From contig NC_081409.1 of NCBI RefSeq assembly GCF_030272615.1, forward strand, positions 650,410,468 through 650,474,467: 64,000 bases of DNA, written 5' to 3'. Both the position numbers and the translations under genes were made by a program. The DNA is from Cryptomeria japonica (taxonomy: Eukaryota; Streptophyta; Pinopsida; Cupressales; Cupressaceae). This document shows, piece by piece, positions 33,478-44,282 of the stretch (position 1 is the stretch's first letter; every line of letters begins with the position of its first letter). The notes under the pieces were generated by a model. It worked only from the letters and a program-made list of their open reading frames with translations. It did no database searches and had not been told where the DNA came from.

Positions 33478-35144
33478 TGAACACAATGTACCATTGAGAG
33501 GGGGTGAATCAATGGTTCTTGAAATCTTCTCTTCTTAACCAACCTCAAAATACTGGTTATCACCCTAAGCAACAAAAAATCAAACCAGTAAGATAAAAGT
33601 GGATATCAAAAGAGGCAAACACACAGATCCATAACCCACAACACTAGATGTACGAGGAAAACCTAGTATGGGAAAAACCTCGGTGAGAAATATTGCTGGA
33701 GACTACTGCTCCAATCCAACCCCATAATCAAACAATGGATTACAATGATTTAGGGCACCAACCCAAGGAGCACTAACCCCTACTGATTTAGGAAACCAAG
33801 CTCCAACTTGGTGTTTTATAATGAAATATAATTTTGATACAGTTAAAGCACCTGGTTGCAAATGAGTTCTGCAACACCTAATAAATGGATTTATGTTGGT
33901 TAACAAACTCCTCTTCTTCACCGGTTCTCACATTGTTGGTTATCAGATTACTCTCTCTGATCACTCACCGGTTACTCCCAGCCTCTCTTCTTTCTCCCTT
34001 AACCTTAGACCACACTGTGTCACTCTTGGATGCCTTTATGACCAATCACACCACATCGATTAGCTTGACTATCGGAACTACAATAGTTTATTGGTTAATC
34101 TGTCTCTACCAGTTCTCCTGCTAACTCACACCTCAACTTTCTCAGAATAAAATCTAAGGTAGACAATCTTTCTCCTTGCTCAGGCTCTCTTCACTCTCAC
34201 AATTTGTATCAAGCATCAACTTATTCTAGTCTTGAGCTCACATATTTATATTTTAGGGTTCTCTCCAAAACAACATTCAAACAGTGTCGTGTTAGGTTTT
34301 GCCTTCACTAACTCGATCCGTATTAGATTTTAATTGATCTGCTTTTCTGGAGAGATGATTTGCATGTCATTGATCAACACCGCCAATGCCTTGCATTCCA
34401 ATGTGCGTTTTCTATATTTGAATGTCTGCACCATGGTTTTATGTGTTTCTCTGTCAAACACCATTAATGGCTTGGCTGTTTCCTTCGGCAAGTGGGTACA
34501 AAGATTAGATCTTCTTGCAGGGTCTGTTCAATCACTTTACACCTTTCTTCCTTGAGCCACAACCTTCTGCCATCTTCCCATGATTTGCGGGTTCTTCATA
34601 AAAGCCAACGTGCTTGCTGACTATTACGTCAATGAATACTTCACTGACCTCTACGTTATCACCACTTGTCATCTTTGTCGACATCCACCTATGCTTGGTT
34701 TTCTATGTCAGTTTGACATTCTTCACCGACCAAGACTGGCTATCGGTTACTCACCTTACCGGTATAACGTAACTTCATCGGTGGGCCTTCATACCTGCAT
34801 ACCTCTTCTCTGTCAGTGGATCAACTTGGCCTTCCATCAAACATGTTGGTCCAACATCTTAGTCGATTTACCAACAAAATTTATCTTGTCTAAGTATACC
34901 AGTTCACATCCATCAGTTCTTCTTTTTCTTGCTTACTTTTCTTTACCAATGGTCATGCTTTACTGGTTAATGATGCATTTCATATATAATAGTGGCATAC
35001 TTGTCTATTTGCATACACACTCCAGCTTGCATACCGGTTAACATCATAACTTACTTCACCCATATCAATCACCATAACCTTCTCACCGGTGACCATTCCA
35101 TATTGGTTGACATCAATGACAACATAATGCCAATAATGCCAACA
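33478..35144 (-). repeat. copia-2 5' LTR
   Basis: 1667 bp, TGAACACAATG...AATGCCAACA, pair of 25046-26756. Contains the shared block CACTAGATGTACGAGGAAAACC...AACCTCGGTGAGAA, the intact hairpin at 33490-33516, and many ACCGGTT words. Confidence 0.9.
33490..33516 (-). promoter_or_regulatory. Putative U5 hairpin with C-rich loop (copia-2)
   Basis: Sense arms ACCATTGA and TCAATGGT pair perfectly (8 bp) around TTCACCCCCTC. The partner LTR at 25058-25085 retains only the CACT/AGTG core. Confidence 0.6.
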
Positions 35145-35988
35145 CAGAGTAGCTTTTTGAGCTTGTGCATCATCCAATCCACTTAGATTTTCCTTTATCT
35201 GCACCGCCACCAACCTATCTTGGGCCCATTGAACTTTTCCTACACCAGGAACCTCATTCATGAAGTAGAAGTACATGCAGATAATCAAGGTACTTAACTT
35301 GAATGTATGCCTTTTATCTTGCTTAATCTTCTTCAAATTATTTAAGAGCTCATTCTAGAGCACCTCACATAGATCATATAACTTATCTTCCTTAAGAATT
35401 TGAAATGCAGCATAAATGGTCATACCAAATATTGAGTTTTCTCTGCTAGACTGATAGACCTTGGAACCCATCACCATGGATGCAAATCTAACATCATGCT
35501 CAATAATATCACTGATTTTCATGGATCTTCCATCGTGTTCAGAACCGATTGCCTCTGTCATGATCGTGTTCTTCAAATTCCTTAGGGCAGGAACTGCATT
35601 GGTTGCAGTCAAGAACTATCTTGTGCTGCCTATCAAGCCACATGAACTTGCCATGAACTCTGCTCAAAATGAATCTAACCCATCCAGATTCGTCAAACAT
35701 TGTAAAATTCATGAATTGGATGAAACCATTGTTTTGTAGTGATTTGAATTTCGATTTGAGGTTACCCATGCCATCTATCATGTACTTTGTGTACAGCTTC
35801 AATATTTCAGCATTCCCAAGTTCTTCAAAATTGAAATGAATGTATGCCCTAATGTCTTCAACATGAAAAACACCATACATAATGATCAAAAATGCATCTT
35901 GCGGGTCATCTTCCATCGATTTATATGGATGTTTCTTGAATTTAGATGTTTCCCTATTAGCTATATCAACAACTAATGGAGTTACCAT
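35145..35988 (-). pseudogene. NA-2 ORF2, N-terminal conserved domain (unknown)
   Basis: Not a family I can name. Start MVTPLVVDIANRETSKF at 35988. It shares with NA-1 ORF2, in the same order, HVEDIRAY/LVEDVRFF, NFEELGNAEI/HVEELGHVEI, WVRFILSRVHGKFMWLD/WVKFILSRVHDDFMWLE, SSRENSIFGMTIYAAFQILK/SVRENSVPCAKVDLAYKIVK, LYDLCEVL/IDLCEVLL and MYFYFMNEVPGVGKVQW/MFFYFEKFFPLVGKVVW. A frameshift lies near 35610 and a stop after LYDLCEVL. It is interrupted at 35144 by copia-2. The pattern vaguely recalls plant-transposon accessory proteins, but this is not firm. Confidence 0.72.
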
Positions 35989-36722
35989 ACCGTGTGATGT
36001 AATTGTCGCATTCTAGGTTATGAATAGCAAAAGTTTTTGAACTCTGAAAAAATACCTTTTTGCCTTCAACCGTATGCAAGAAATCTTCGCCAAATCTCTT
36101 CAAGCACTAGATTCACTTCACAATCACTTTGCCAAGCTCTCCTGCTCTTTCACTTTGAACATAGTGTAAGAAATGAGTTAAAATGCATTTTATCCACTGC
36201 ATACTGAAGTTTTAGGTATAATAAATGCTCAACTCTAACTCTATCGGATGCTCTATATCTCATGAATATTCTTCCAAAGTCACAAATCTACATGAAGTCT
36301 TTTGGAGATCCTTCAGCATAGACTACATAATCATTCACAACCATTTGCAACCTCCTGCAGCAAGTTACAGATCTTAGACATGGGGTTTTTAGGATGCATT
36401 AAAAGCTTCCCCCTAAGGCCAAGTGCCTTATTTATCGGATGAGGTTCTAGCACCAGAATCAGGTGTGGACTCATCTACTACATCTGAATCACCCTTTTTG
36501 ACCCATTTCTTCTTGTACTACTCTCTGATCTCTTCAACCTTCACTTTTCCCTTATCATCAGATTTGTTCTTGTCTGCCAGAGCATTCTTGTTTACATTCT
36601 TGCTTCTACAGTATTTTGCAATATGACCGGATTTGTTGCAAGCATAGAAAAAAATGTTGTTCCTTTGATTAAACCTGAAATCACCTTGATTTCCCCTTGA
36701 TCTCCATTGGTTAGCAATGTGG
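35989..36722 (-). pseudogene. NA-2 Gag-like knuckle region and ORF1-ORF2 spacer
   Basis: Minus strand gives FYACNKSGHIAKYCRSKN (about 36605-36660), a CCHC-type knuckle with the first Cys replaced by Phe, then a Lys/Asp-rich tail (VKVEEIREQYKKKWVKKG) resembling the end of NA-1 Gag (EEIKEKLKMIWKKKE). A broken spacer lies before ORF2, as in NA-1. The element is cut at 36722 by the LTR of chromo-2. Confidence 0.65.
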
Positions 36723-38312
36723 TGCAGTCACAGATAGGAGGATTGATGTAGAGCATCTATCACAAACCATAAAACCTTCATTCAAGGGTAAACTTTAAAC
36801 TTGAATCAAGAGACATATAAAAAGATAAATCACTCTTCTCAACTTCAAAACAATTTCAAAGGTTATATTACATCCTTAAAAACCTTCATTCAATATTTTA
36901 GATCATAAAATTCACAATAACATGAGAGAACAAATTCTTTATTGCCATGGAATACCCTAGTTTAGGGTTTTATCCCTTGACAACTGTTTTCACCAAAATG
37001 ATCACAAAATATTCAATTCTTAACTAAATAAAGTAAGACAAAAGCACTGGAAAGAAGATTCAGAGAAATTCTTCAATATTATCCCTCATGTGACCACACA
37101 AAATGCTACAACTGGGTTGTTGCTGCCTTCACCAATATGCTTTTCACCATGAACTGTAACAAACAGTCATCAATAACATTTTACATATTTCTCATAAAGA
37201 AAATCTCTTTGTTCAGAATTTATATTACTGATTTAAAAAATTTCTCTCAAAATTTCAGCCAGATCCAACAATTAAATCAAAAGATATGATCATTTTCCCA
37301 AAAATGGGTAACCCTTCGCAGGGTTTTGACAATCATTGAAAAAACAAACATATCTTGTCAAATACTCCACAAAAATGCATAAGAAAGGATTCATCTGAAA
37401 GATATTTCATCAAAATATCATTAAATAACATCTACATATAAAAAGTACACCAAATGTGATCCTCCATGGATCTATGACAGTTATAGATTCCGTAAAACTT
37501 CATGACAGTTTGAGGGTTTGATGGATAATCTTTGTCAAATCCCCTCCAAACTGATCTACCTTCTTGATTTTGACCAAACATGGTTTTATAAACTATTTCC
37601 AACTCCTTTCTAACTACTCCAACTACCTCATAACCAATGTATTTCATTTTTACACTTTTGTTGCACTTTTTGGCAATATTGCAACTTTGCAATTTTTACA
37701 ATTTTTGCATTTTTGACATAAATGACTCTAACCCTTACATGGACACTTTAAACACTTCAAGATGGATCAAATATGATATCTTTGGACAAAATGGCTCATT
37801 TATCCTTACATATTATGATTCAATTGACTCAAATAACCTTAATACATTATGAATGACTCAAATACAATAAATTGTTCATATTATGACTTTTGACCTCCTG
37901 GTATGCTTGTGTGCTTAGGTGCCTCTGCACCAAGGATCCCCAAAGGGGAAGTCATGTTTGTGCAACAAGATTAAAAACAACAAAATACAGCTCAGGTGAG
38001 AGAGAGAGAATGCCATATCAGGCATGGATCAATTCATTGATTCAAATACAACTTTTGGTAATATTCATCTTACATGCAGGCATCTGCCCTATTACAGATA
38101 TACATCCATATGCATCATTCCAAAAGAAAACATCAGATTAAGATTACAATATATTGTTCTATATCCTAAATACTCAATATCCTCTATGATCCTAAGATCA
38201 AATACATCATTATATAGCATCCAAGAACATCTGGGTCGGCCAGGAAAGATCAGATTCCCTAAAGCAAGGAAAATGAAATGTGTAGATATGTCGGCCCAAA
38301 GATGAGATGAAA
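36723..38312 (-). repeat. chromo-2 3' LTR, interrupted by a solo LTR; right end undefined
   Basis: 36723-36743 and 37933-38312 align with 51341-51720 (shared GGAAGT..GTTTGTGCAACAAGAT, ATTCAAATACAA, GACCAGGAAAGATCA and AAGGAAAATGAAATGTGTAGATA). The LTR must continue past 38312, because the right copy is interrupted there, but its end before the chromodomain region (about 38700) cannot be placed by eye. Confidence 0.85.
36744..37932. repeat. Solo LTR, family S, copy 2
   Basis: 1189 bp, TGATGTAGAG...CTCTGCACCA, homologous to 27225-28429. A perfect 5-bp target duplication AGGAT (36739-36743 and 37933-37937) flanks it inside the chromo-2 LTR. The empty site is visible in the right LTR as GATAGGAGGATCTCG. 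Confidence 0.93.
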
Positions 38313-38770
38313 ATCCTCTGGAAAAGAATCACCACGAAGCATGGATGAACAAGAGGGTAAGACAGGCATTGAAGATCATCCCACATATGATAATTCAGCT
38401 CCATAAATCGAGGAATCACTCTGCAAGATCTGGGAACATCAACTAGCCATTAAGCTCAAGCATCCGAGGAAACAGAAAATTGCCAGCTAATCTAGAAGCA
38501 ATAACTTGCCGGAAAGAGATCCAAATGAAACGTGGACCCAGAACAAGAATGAATCTCAAATCCAACTCCGTAAGGGAAATGGTCAATGCCAATATATCTA
38601 ATAACCCTCATAAACAAAACTTCTAAAAAGAACAAAGAAACTAAAAGGAAATATTTTTGGGTGATGCAAGATTGCCAAGAACTAGGGATGCTCTTGCATT
38701 AGACATTCAGGGTTAATGAAAAGTGAGTCCCTCACTTTGCAGGGGTTAGAGGAAAACCAAGACAATCTAC
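38313..38770. other. chromo-2 end of LTR and 3' untranslated region
   Basis: No ORF or domain. Contains the undefined right end of the 3' LTR and the expected polypurine tract, which I could not place. Confidence 0.4.
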
Positions 38771-38960
38771 CTTAGCCTAAGAAATCCAAGAATAATCCTC
38801 AACCGGTCTACCTTTCCACTTCACAAGATACTCTATGTACTGATTATTGCGTGTGCTCTTACTGACTTTGCTATCTAGAACTTCTTCAATCTCATCCTGT
38901 TTCTTCTCAAGAAACTGCTTCAACTCTGGTTCACTGTCTTTGATTTCTACTCCGTGATAT
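38771..38960 (-). pseudogene. chromo-2 integrase C-terminal chromodomain
   Basis: Minus strand EEVLDSKVSKSTRNNQYIEY, then LVKWKGRPVEDYSWIS, is a chromodomain of the plant chromovirus type (Tekay/Reina-like LVKWKG...W). Chromodomains at the integrase C-terminus bind histone marks and guide insertion into heterochromatin. Stops flank it. Confidence 0.9.
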
Positions 38961-40235
38961 TAATAAAGATATGCAATATTAAATATAGGTGATATGTCTA
39001 GGTTGTCTGGTAGCTCCACTTCGTATGCATTACCCGAATCAAATTGTCAAGATCTTACACAGTCCAAACTTCTTTATCCTCAACTTATTATATATTCCAA
39101 CAAGAAATCTCCACTTTCTCAGATATACCATCACTTCATCTCCAACTTCAAATTCCTTATGTCTTCTTTTCTCATCCAGCTTCTCCTTATATTTTCGGTT
39201 CATATCTTCCAAACTGCTTTACCTTTGAATGTAGTGCCTCCATATGATCTGCAAATGTTTTTGCTTCTACACTCCTCTTAGCTTCATGACTGATATATTT
39301 GAATTTTAAAAATCCCTTAGGATTTACTCTTGTAACTATATCAAATGGTGTCTTCCCTATACTTTGGTTTACTAAATTATTATATGCAAATTCCATTTGT
39401 GCCAATATCAAATCCCAGCTCCTGGGTTTATCTCCACTCAAACATCTTAGCGAATTCCCCAAACTTCGGTTCACAACCTCCATTTGTCCATCTGTCTATG
39501 GGTAACACATAGAACTAAACTTCAATTCCATCTTCATCTTCTTCCAAAGTGTCCTCCAAAAGTAACCAACAAACTTAGTATCTCTATCTGAAATGATGCT
39601 CTTCAATAACCCATGCAATCTCACAATTTCTTTGAAAAATAGATTTGCTACATGAACTGCATCTGTTGTCTTCTTACAAGGTATAAAATGTGCCATCTTT
39701 GAAAACCTATCTAGCACTACAAATATAGAATCATTTCCTCATCGAGTCTTCAATAATCCCAATATGAAATCCATGCTTATATCCTCCCAAGGTCTCTCTG
39801 ATACTGTCAAAGGCTTATATAATCTGGTATTCTGACTACCTCCTTTTGCAACTTGACAAATTCTGCAACTTTGAACAAATTTCCTGACATCCTTATGAAT
39901 CTGAGGCCAAAAGTAATTCTCACTCACCAAAGTTATTGTCTTATCAATCCCAAAATGTCTTGCCGATCCTCCATTATGTTTCTCCTTGATCAAACTGTCT
40001 TTCATAAAACTTCGGGGTATACACAACTGATTTCCCCTAAACAACATTTTATCCTGAATGAAATTATCCAACCACTTACTTCAATCTGCAACAATAGGTT
40101 CAACACAATCTCTCCAAGCTTTTGCAAAATCAGTGTCTTCAATTCCTCAAATCCTAATACTACAATTCTCATCTCTATTATCAAATTTCTTCTTCTACTC
40201 AAGGCATCTGTGACCTTATTTGACTTCCCACTCTA
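38961..40235 (-). pseudogene. chromo-2 integrase
   Basis: H2C2 zinc domain HFGIDKTITLVSENYFWPQI and VQSCRICQVAKGG (about 39830-39960), first Asp in ISMDFILGL (about 39765), second in [10 protein letters not shown] (about 39595), Glu in MEVVNRSLGNSLRCL (about 39440-39480), and WDLILAQMEFAYNNLVNQSI. The DDE residues are present. Frameshifts/stops near 39735 and 39490. The C-terminal linker (39187-39300) leads to the chromodomain. Confidence 0.92.
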
Positions 40236-40620
40236 GTGTTTCAAAAAAAAAGTACAACTCTACATAAACTCAACCCATCTCATATGTCTCTAATTCAATT
40301 TACTTAGAATGCTCAAATACTGTAAAGCTTGATGATCTATGTACAACACAAACTCCTTAGGCAATAAATAGTGTCTCCACTTCTTCAGGGCTTGAATTAT
40401 GGCATAGAACTCTTGATCATACACTGAATATCTTCTTCTTGCATCATTCAACTTCTCACTGAAATATGCTACAAGTCTTCCTTCTTGGGTCAACACAACT
40501 CCAATTGCACTTCCACTAGCATTGCAATCCACTTGAAAGACTACTAAAATCTAGTAAGGCTAACACAGGTTGCTCAATCACCTTTTGCTTTAACAATTCA
40601 AAACTCCAGTTTGCTCTAGT
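40236..40620 (-). pseudogene. chromo-2 RNase H
   Basis: [40 protein letters not shown] and [20 protein letters not shown]. The first catalytic Asp of the DASG motif is Asn (G to A). Stop near 40535. Confidence 0.9.
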
Positions 40621-41403
40621 TGTCCACTAAAAATCCTTCCGGTCTCCCCTCATTGTCTCAGTCATAGGGCTACAAATTGCACTGAAATTTCTAATGAACT
40701 TCCTGTAGAAACTAGCTAGTCCATGAAATGATCTTACCTCCCAAATACTCTCTGGTGTAGGCCATTCAACAATTGTTTTCACTTTCTCAAGATCCATTTT
40801 CAGTCCATCCACAGATATCACAAAACCCAAGTATACAAGCTCTTCCTTCATGAAACTACACTTTTTCAGATTAATCAACAACTTCTCTTCTCTCAGTCTC
40901 TGAAAAACTTGTCTCACATGAAACAAATGTTCCTCTTTTGTCTTACTAAAAATCATAATGTCATCTAAATATACAATCACAAACTTAACCAAGAATTTAT
41001 TCAATACCTCATTCATCAATCTCATAAAAGTACTTGGTGCATTAGTCAATCCAAAGGGCATTACCAACCACTTGTACAATCCTTCATTTATCTTAAATGA
41101 TGTCTTCCATTCATCGCCTTCTTTGATTCTAATATGATGATATCCACTCTTCAAATCAATCTTTGTAAAACATCTAGCTCCACTCAAACACTCCATTATG
41201 TCATCCATCCTTGGTAAAGGAAATCTATACTTCACTATAACCATGTTTATTGCTCTTGAATCAGTACACATATTCCATTCCCTATTCTTCTTTGGTGCCA
41301 AAACAATAGGTACTACACAAGGGCTCAAACTTTCTCTGATCAAACCTTTCCTCAACAACTCCTGAACTTGCCTATTCAACTCTTCATTCTGTGTCAGTGT
41401 CAT
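40621..41403 (-). pseudogene. chromo-2 reverse transcriptase
   Basis: 258-codon open frame covering most of [97 protein letters not shown] (catalytic Asp pair intact), [13 protein letters not shown] and [17 protein letters not shown]. This is the best-preserved domain of the element, although the polyprotein is broken on both sides. Confidence 0.95.
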
Positions 41404-42190
41404 CTAGTGTGCTACCTTATTAGGTAAACTACCTCCGAGAATGAAATCCATGCAATGACTTATGATTCTCATAGGGGGTAATCTATAAGGTATATTATCA
41501 GTAATGATGTCTTCATTCTCTATCAACAACTCTTTTATCTCCTCCAGTTATTCTTCCTCCGGTTTCAAATCAGGCTCCTTAGGTATCAATGCATATCACA
41601 CATTTTCACTCTTCAACCCGTCTAGAAACTTTCTCCCATTGACCAAATAGATTCTGACAATCATGGATATCTCACTTCTTAGGGGTTCCTCTAAAGGTAA
41701 CAAAGTCTGATTCTTCCCATTTGCAACAATAGCATAGATATTCCTTCTCCCATCATTCATAGCCTGTCTATCATACTATCAAGGCCTTCCCAATAAAACA
41801 TGGCAAACATGCATACACATAATATCACACAAAACTTCATCATAGTATTCTCCTATCTTGAACTTAACCAAACATTTCTCACTTACCAAGATCTTATGAT
41901 CATCTTGAATGCATGCTATCTGGTAGGGTTTAGGGTGTTTCAACCTCTACAACTTCAGCTTATTCACCATCTCCTCTGAGGCCAAATTATCTGAAATGAC
42001 ACTATCAATAATAACCTTACAACACTTACCTTCCACCTTACATCTTTTTTGGAACAAACTCTTCCTCTGCAATGGTTCCTCATCAGTCTCATTCTAGCAT
42101 AAGGCTCTTCTTATCATCAAAGCCTCACCATCCTCCGGTTTGTTCAACGATCTGGTAGGTTCCTCTTCTGCAAAAGCAGTTCTTCCACCA
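41404..42190 (-). pseudogene. chromo-2 aspartic protease and protease-RT linker
   Basis: Minus strand CKVIIDSVISDNLASEEMVN (about 42000-42060) corresponds to the gypsy protease I[VI]DxG[SA]xxN motif; the Gly after the active-site Asp is not kept (D-S-V), so it is unlikely to be active. The linker PYRLPPMRIISHCMDFILGG (about 41430-41490) precedes RT. Several Gln/Glu-to-stop changes. Confidence 0.82.
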
Positions 42191-43033
42191 TTCTCAATCC
42201 TCTTATTCCCTTGTCTGCATTTAAAAGCTCAGTGTCCTTCTCCACTAGACTTGAAACAGGTTCCTATAAACTTTCTCTTATCATCTATCTTAAAACCCTC
42301 ATTCCGGTAACCACCTTGTCCACCATTCCAGTAGTGATTTCCTTCATTCCTTCGGTTTGAATTTTCATCACTCTTATCTTTTGCCTTGCCTTTATTCTAT
42401 TTTGAAAAGAATCTACCACCTCTAGTAAAGGATCTACATCTCTGAAATCTTCCGCCTATTCTTCTTTGTCTCTGCTCATGCCTCTTATTCAATCTTTCTT
42501 CAACTTTTAGGGCATACTGATAAGCTTCTTCCACACTCTATAATTTTACCATGCTAATATAATCTTGTATAGATATTCTTAAACTATTAACATACCTTGC
42601 AATCTACTCAACTTCATCTTCAACATGTCTGAATCTGATATTCAACTTGTAGAACTCCTTGGTGTACTCCTTCACACTAGATTCTTTCTGCTTCAGATTT
42701 TGCAACCTCTAGAGCAAATTGACCTGATAATCTGCCGGCAAAAACTTTGCCTTCAACTTACTCACCATCCAATCCCAAGATTTAATTTTGTCCTTTCCTT
42801 TCCTCTGTCTATTACTTTGTAAATGTTCCCACCACAAGGAAGCATGTCCCTTCAACTTTGAGGAAGAAAATTTCACCTTCTACTCTTCATCGGTAACCTC
42901 GAAATCAAAGTATTTTTCCATCTCAACAATCCAATCTATCAACTCATCCTAATCCAACTTACCACTATACTCCGGTGGGTTAAAGTTAAGTTTACTGTTC
43001 ACATTTGTCAAAGCTCTAATCAACCTTTCATCA
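42191..43033 (-). pseudogene. chromo-2 Gag, main part
   Basis: Retrotransposon Gag: LIRALTNVNSKLNFNPPEYS, HASLWWEHLQSNRQRKGK, SWDWMVSKLKAKFLPADYQ and VKEYTKEFYKLNIRFRH. A basic tail and a knuckle CFKSSGEGHRAFKC (about 42215-42260, second Cys changed to Ser) follow. The N-terminus is at 51048-51330, on the other side of the NA-1 insertion. Stops lie mostly where Gln or Trp is expected (NLL*RLQNLKQ). Confidence 0.9.
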
Positions 43034-44220
43034 TGTTGCTTATCAAGTTGCCGTTAGTTTTGTGTTCAAAGTTATTCTATATACTCTAGTCGGTTACTAC
43101 AACCAAAATATTCAGTCAGTATGCACAGTCAAGTCGGTTACAGAAGAACGTAGTCTCAGAGCACAGTATACACCGAGCTATCTACCGAGTATCATTCCAT
43201 GTCTACCGAGCAGCAAAGATGACACACCGTGTTGATATACACCGAGTGAAACGTGTTACCAGATTCATTGAACCTGGACATACATATGAAAACGTGTTAC
43301 AAGATCGAGGTACATAGAACCGTTATCACATTGGAAATTGCACTTAAAGATTGTGTATGATTTTGAGGTCATCTGGCCAATGAAATATTTTGCATGGTTA
43401 TTCATTCGATAAAACATGTTTGTAAGATCGAAGCAATGAAAGGATCACCATCATAAGAGATCTATTTATACAAAATGGATTAAGATTAGAAACATACATG
43501 TAGCATGACAGAAAGGAAGATATAGAGATATATGAAGCAAGACATGTGAAAGCACTAAGTGTTATGACTATTAAAGAGACACAGAGGTCACCGAGAAGGA
43601 TTTCAGAGAACAGTCAAAGAATAGAGTAAACAGAAGGGTTTATCAAGTTACTATATGGGTTACCGAGGTATGCTATAAGCAAGGTAATCATATTCTGAGC
43701 ACATAGTATCTGCTATAACATTCGAGATGTAAAGTTGCAGATATTTGTAATAATTTATTGTAATATTTTGAAGTTGTAAGAGAAACCTTTAATAGGGTAA
43801 AAGACTCTAATCAAGTCTATAAATTGTAAAGCCTCTAACTAGGTGCAACATTTAGATGAAGTGTTGTAAAATCCTTTAGCAAGGTAGATCTAACAGATCT
43901 TGTTACTCCTAACAGGGTAAGCTATCAGAAATAGCTAAACATGTAGCTCTAACCGAGCACCCTTTATTATTGCAGTAGTGAAGTTGTGGGTGCCATCCCC
44001 ACTGCAATTTTTCTCTCTAACCAAGAGTTTCTACGTAACCAAAATATATGTGTTATGGAGTGAATCATGTATAGTTGTTATCTATTTGTTTTAGCTTTAT
44101 ATTATGTTATTGTACTATTTAGTTTATGCATAACAGTAAAATTATTGTTGAAGAAAAGTTTTGGAGTACTGATTCACCCCTCCCCTCTCAGTACATTAGC
44201 TTTCCATATTGGGCCTAACA
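43034..44220 (+). repeat. NA-1 5' LTR
   Basis: 1187 bp, TGTTGCTTATC...GGGCCTAACA. Rich in ACCGAG words. Pair of 49858-51047; the first bases differ by a small deletion. Contains the hairpin at 44166-44194. Confidence 0.92.
44166..44194 (+). promoter_or_regulatory. Putative U5 hairpin with C-rich loop (NA-1 5' LTR)
   Basis: GTACTGA, then TTCACCCCTCCCCTC, then TCAGTAC: 7 perfect pairs, 27 nt upstream of the PBS. In the 3' LTR (50993-51021) the second arm is TTAGTAC, which still pairs through a G-U wobble. Confidence 0.62.
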
Positions 44221-44221
44221 A

Positions 44222-44239
44222 TTGGTATCAGAGCTTCAA
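44222..44239 (+). other. NA-1 primer-binding site (tRNA-Met)
   Basis: TTGGTATCAGAGCTTCAA one base after the LTR; contains TGGTATCAGAGC, complementary to the initiator tRNA-Met 3' end, the same primer used by copia-1, -2 and -3. Confidence 0.9.
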
Positions 44240-44282
44240 TCTTGGAAAAGGGTTTAAATGCCTAAAGAGAAAGATCTTATCA

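Larger units (their letters stand above)
25046..35144 (-). mobile_element. Ty1/copia LTR retrotransposon copia-2
   Basis: 10.1 kb with two LTRs (25046-26756 and 33478-35144), PBS, Gag with extra knuckles, protease, integrase, RT, RNase H and polypurine tract, in copia order on the minus strand. It interrupts ORF2 of NA-2. I could not find matching target-site duplications (ATTAT at left, CAGAG at right). It carries a solo LTR of another family at 27225-28429. Coding is broken by many TAG/TAA stops. Confidence 0.92.

Noticed and set aside
37637-38305. Plus-strand ORFs across the junction of the solo LTR and the chromo-2 LTR
   Set aside because: They lie in LTR sequence, some span an insertion junction, and no domain is present.
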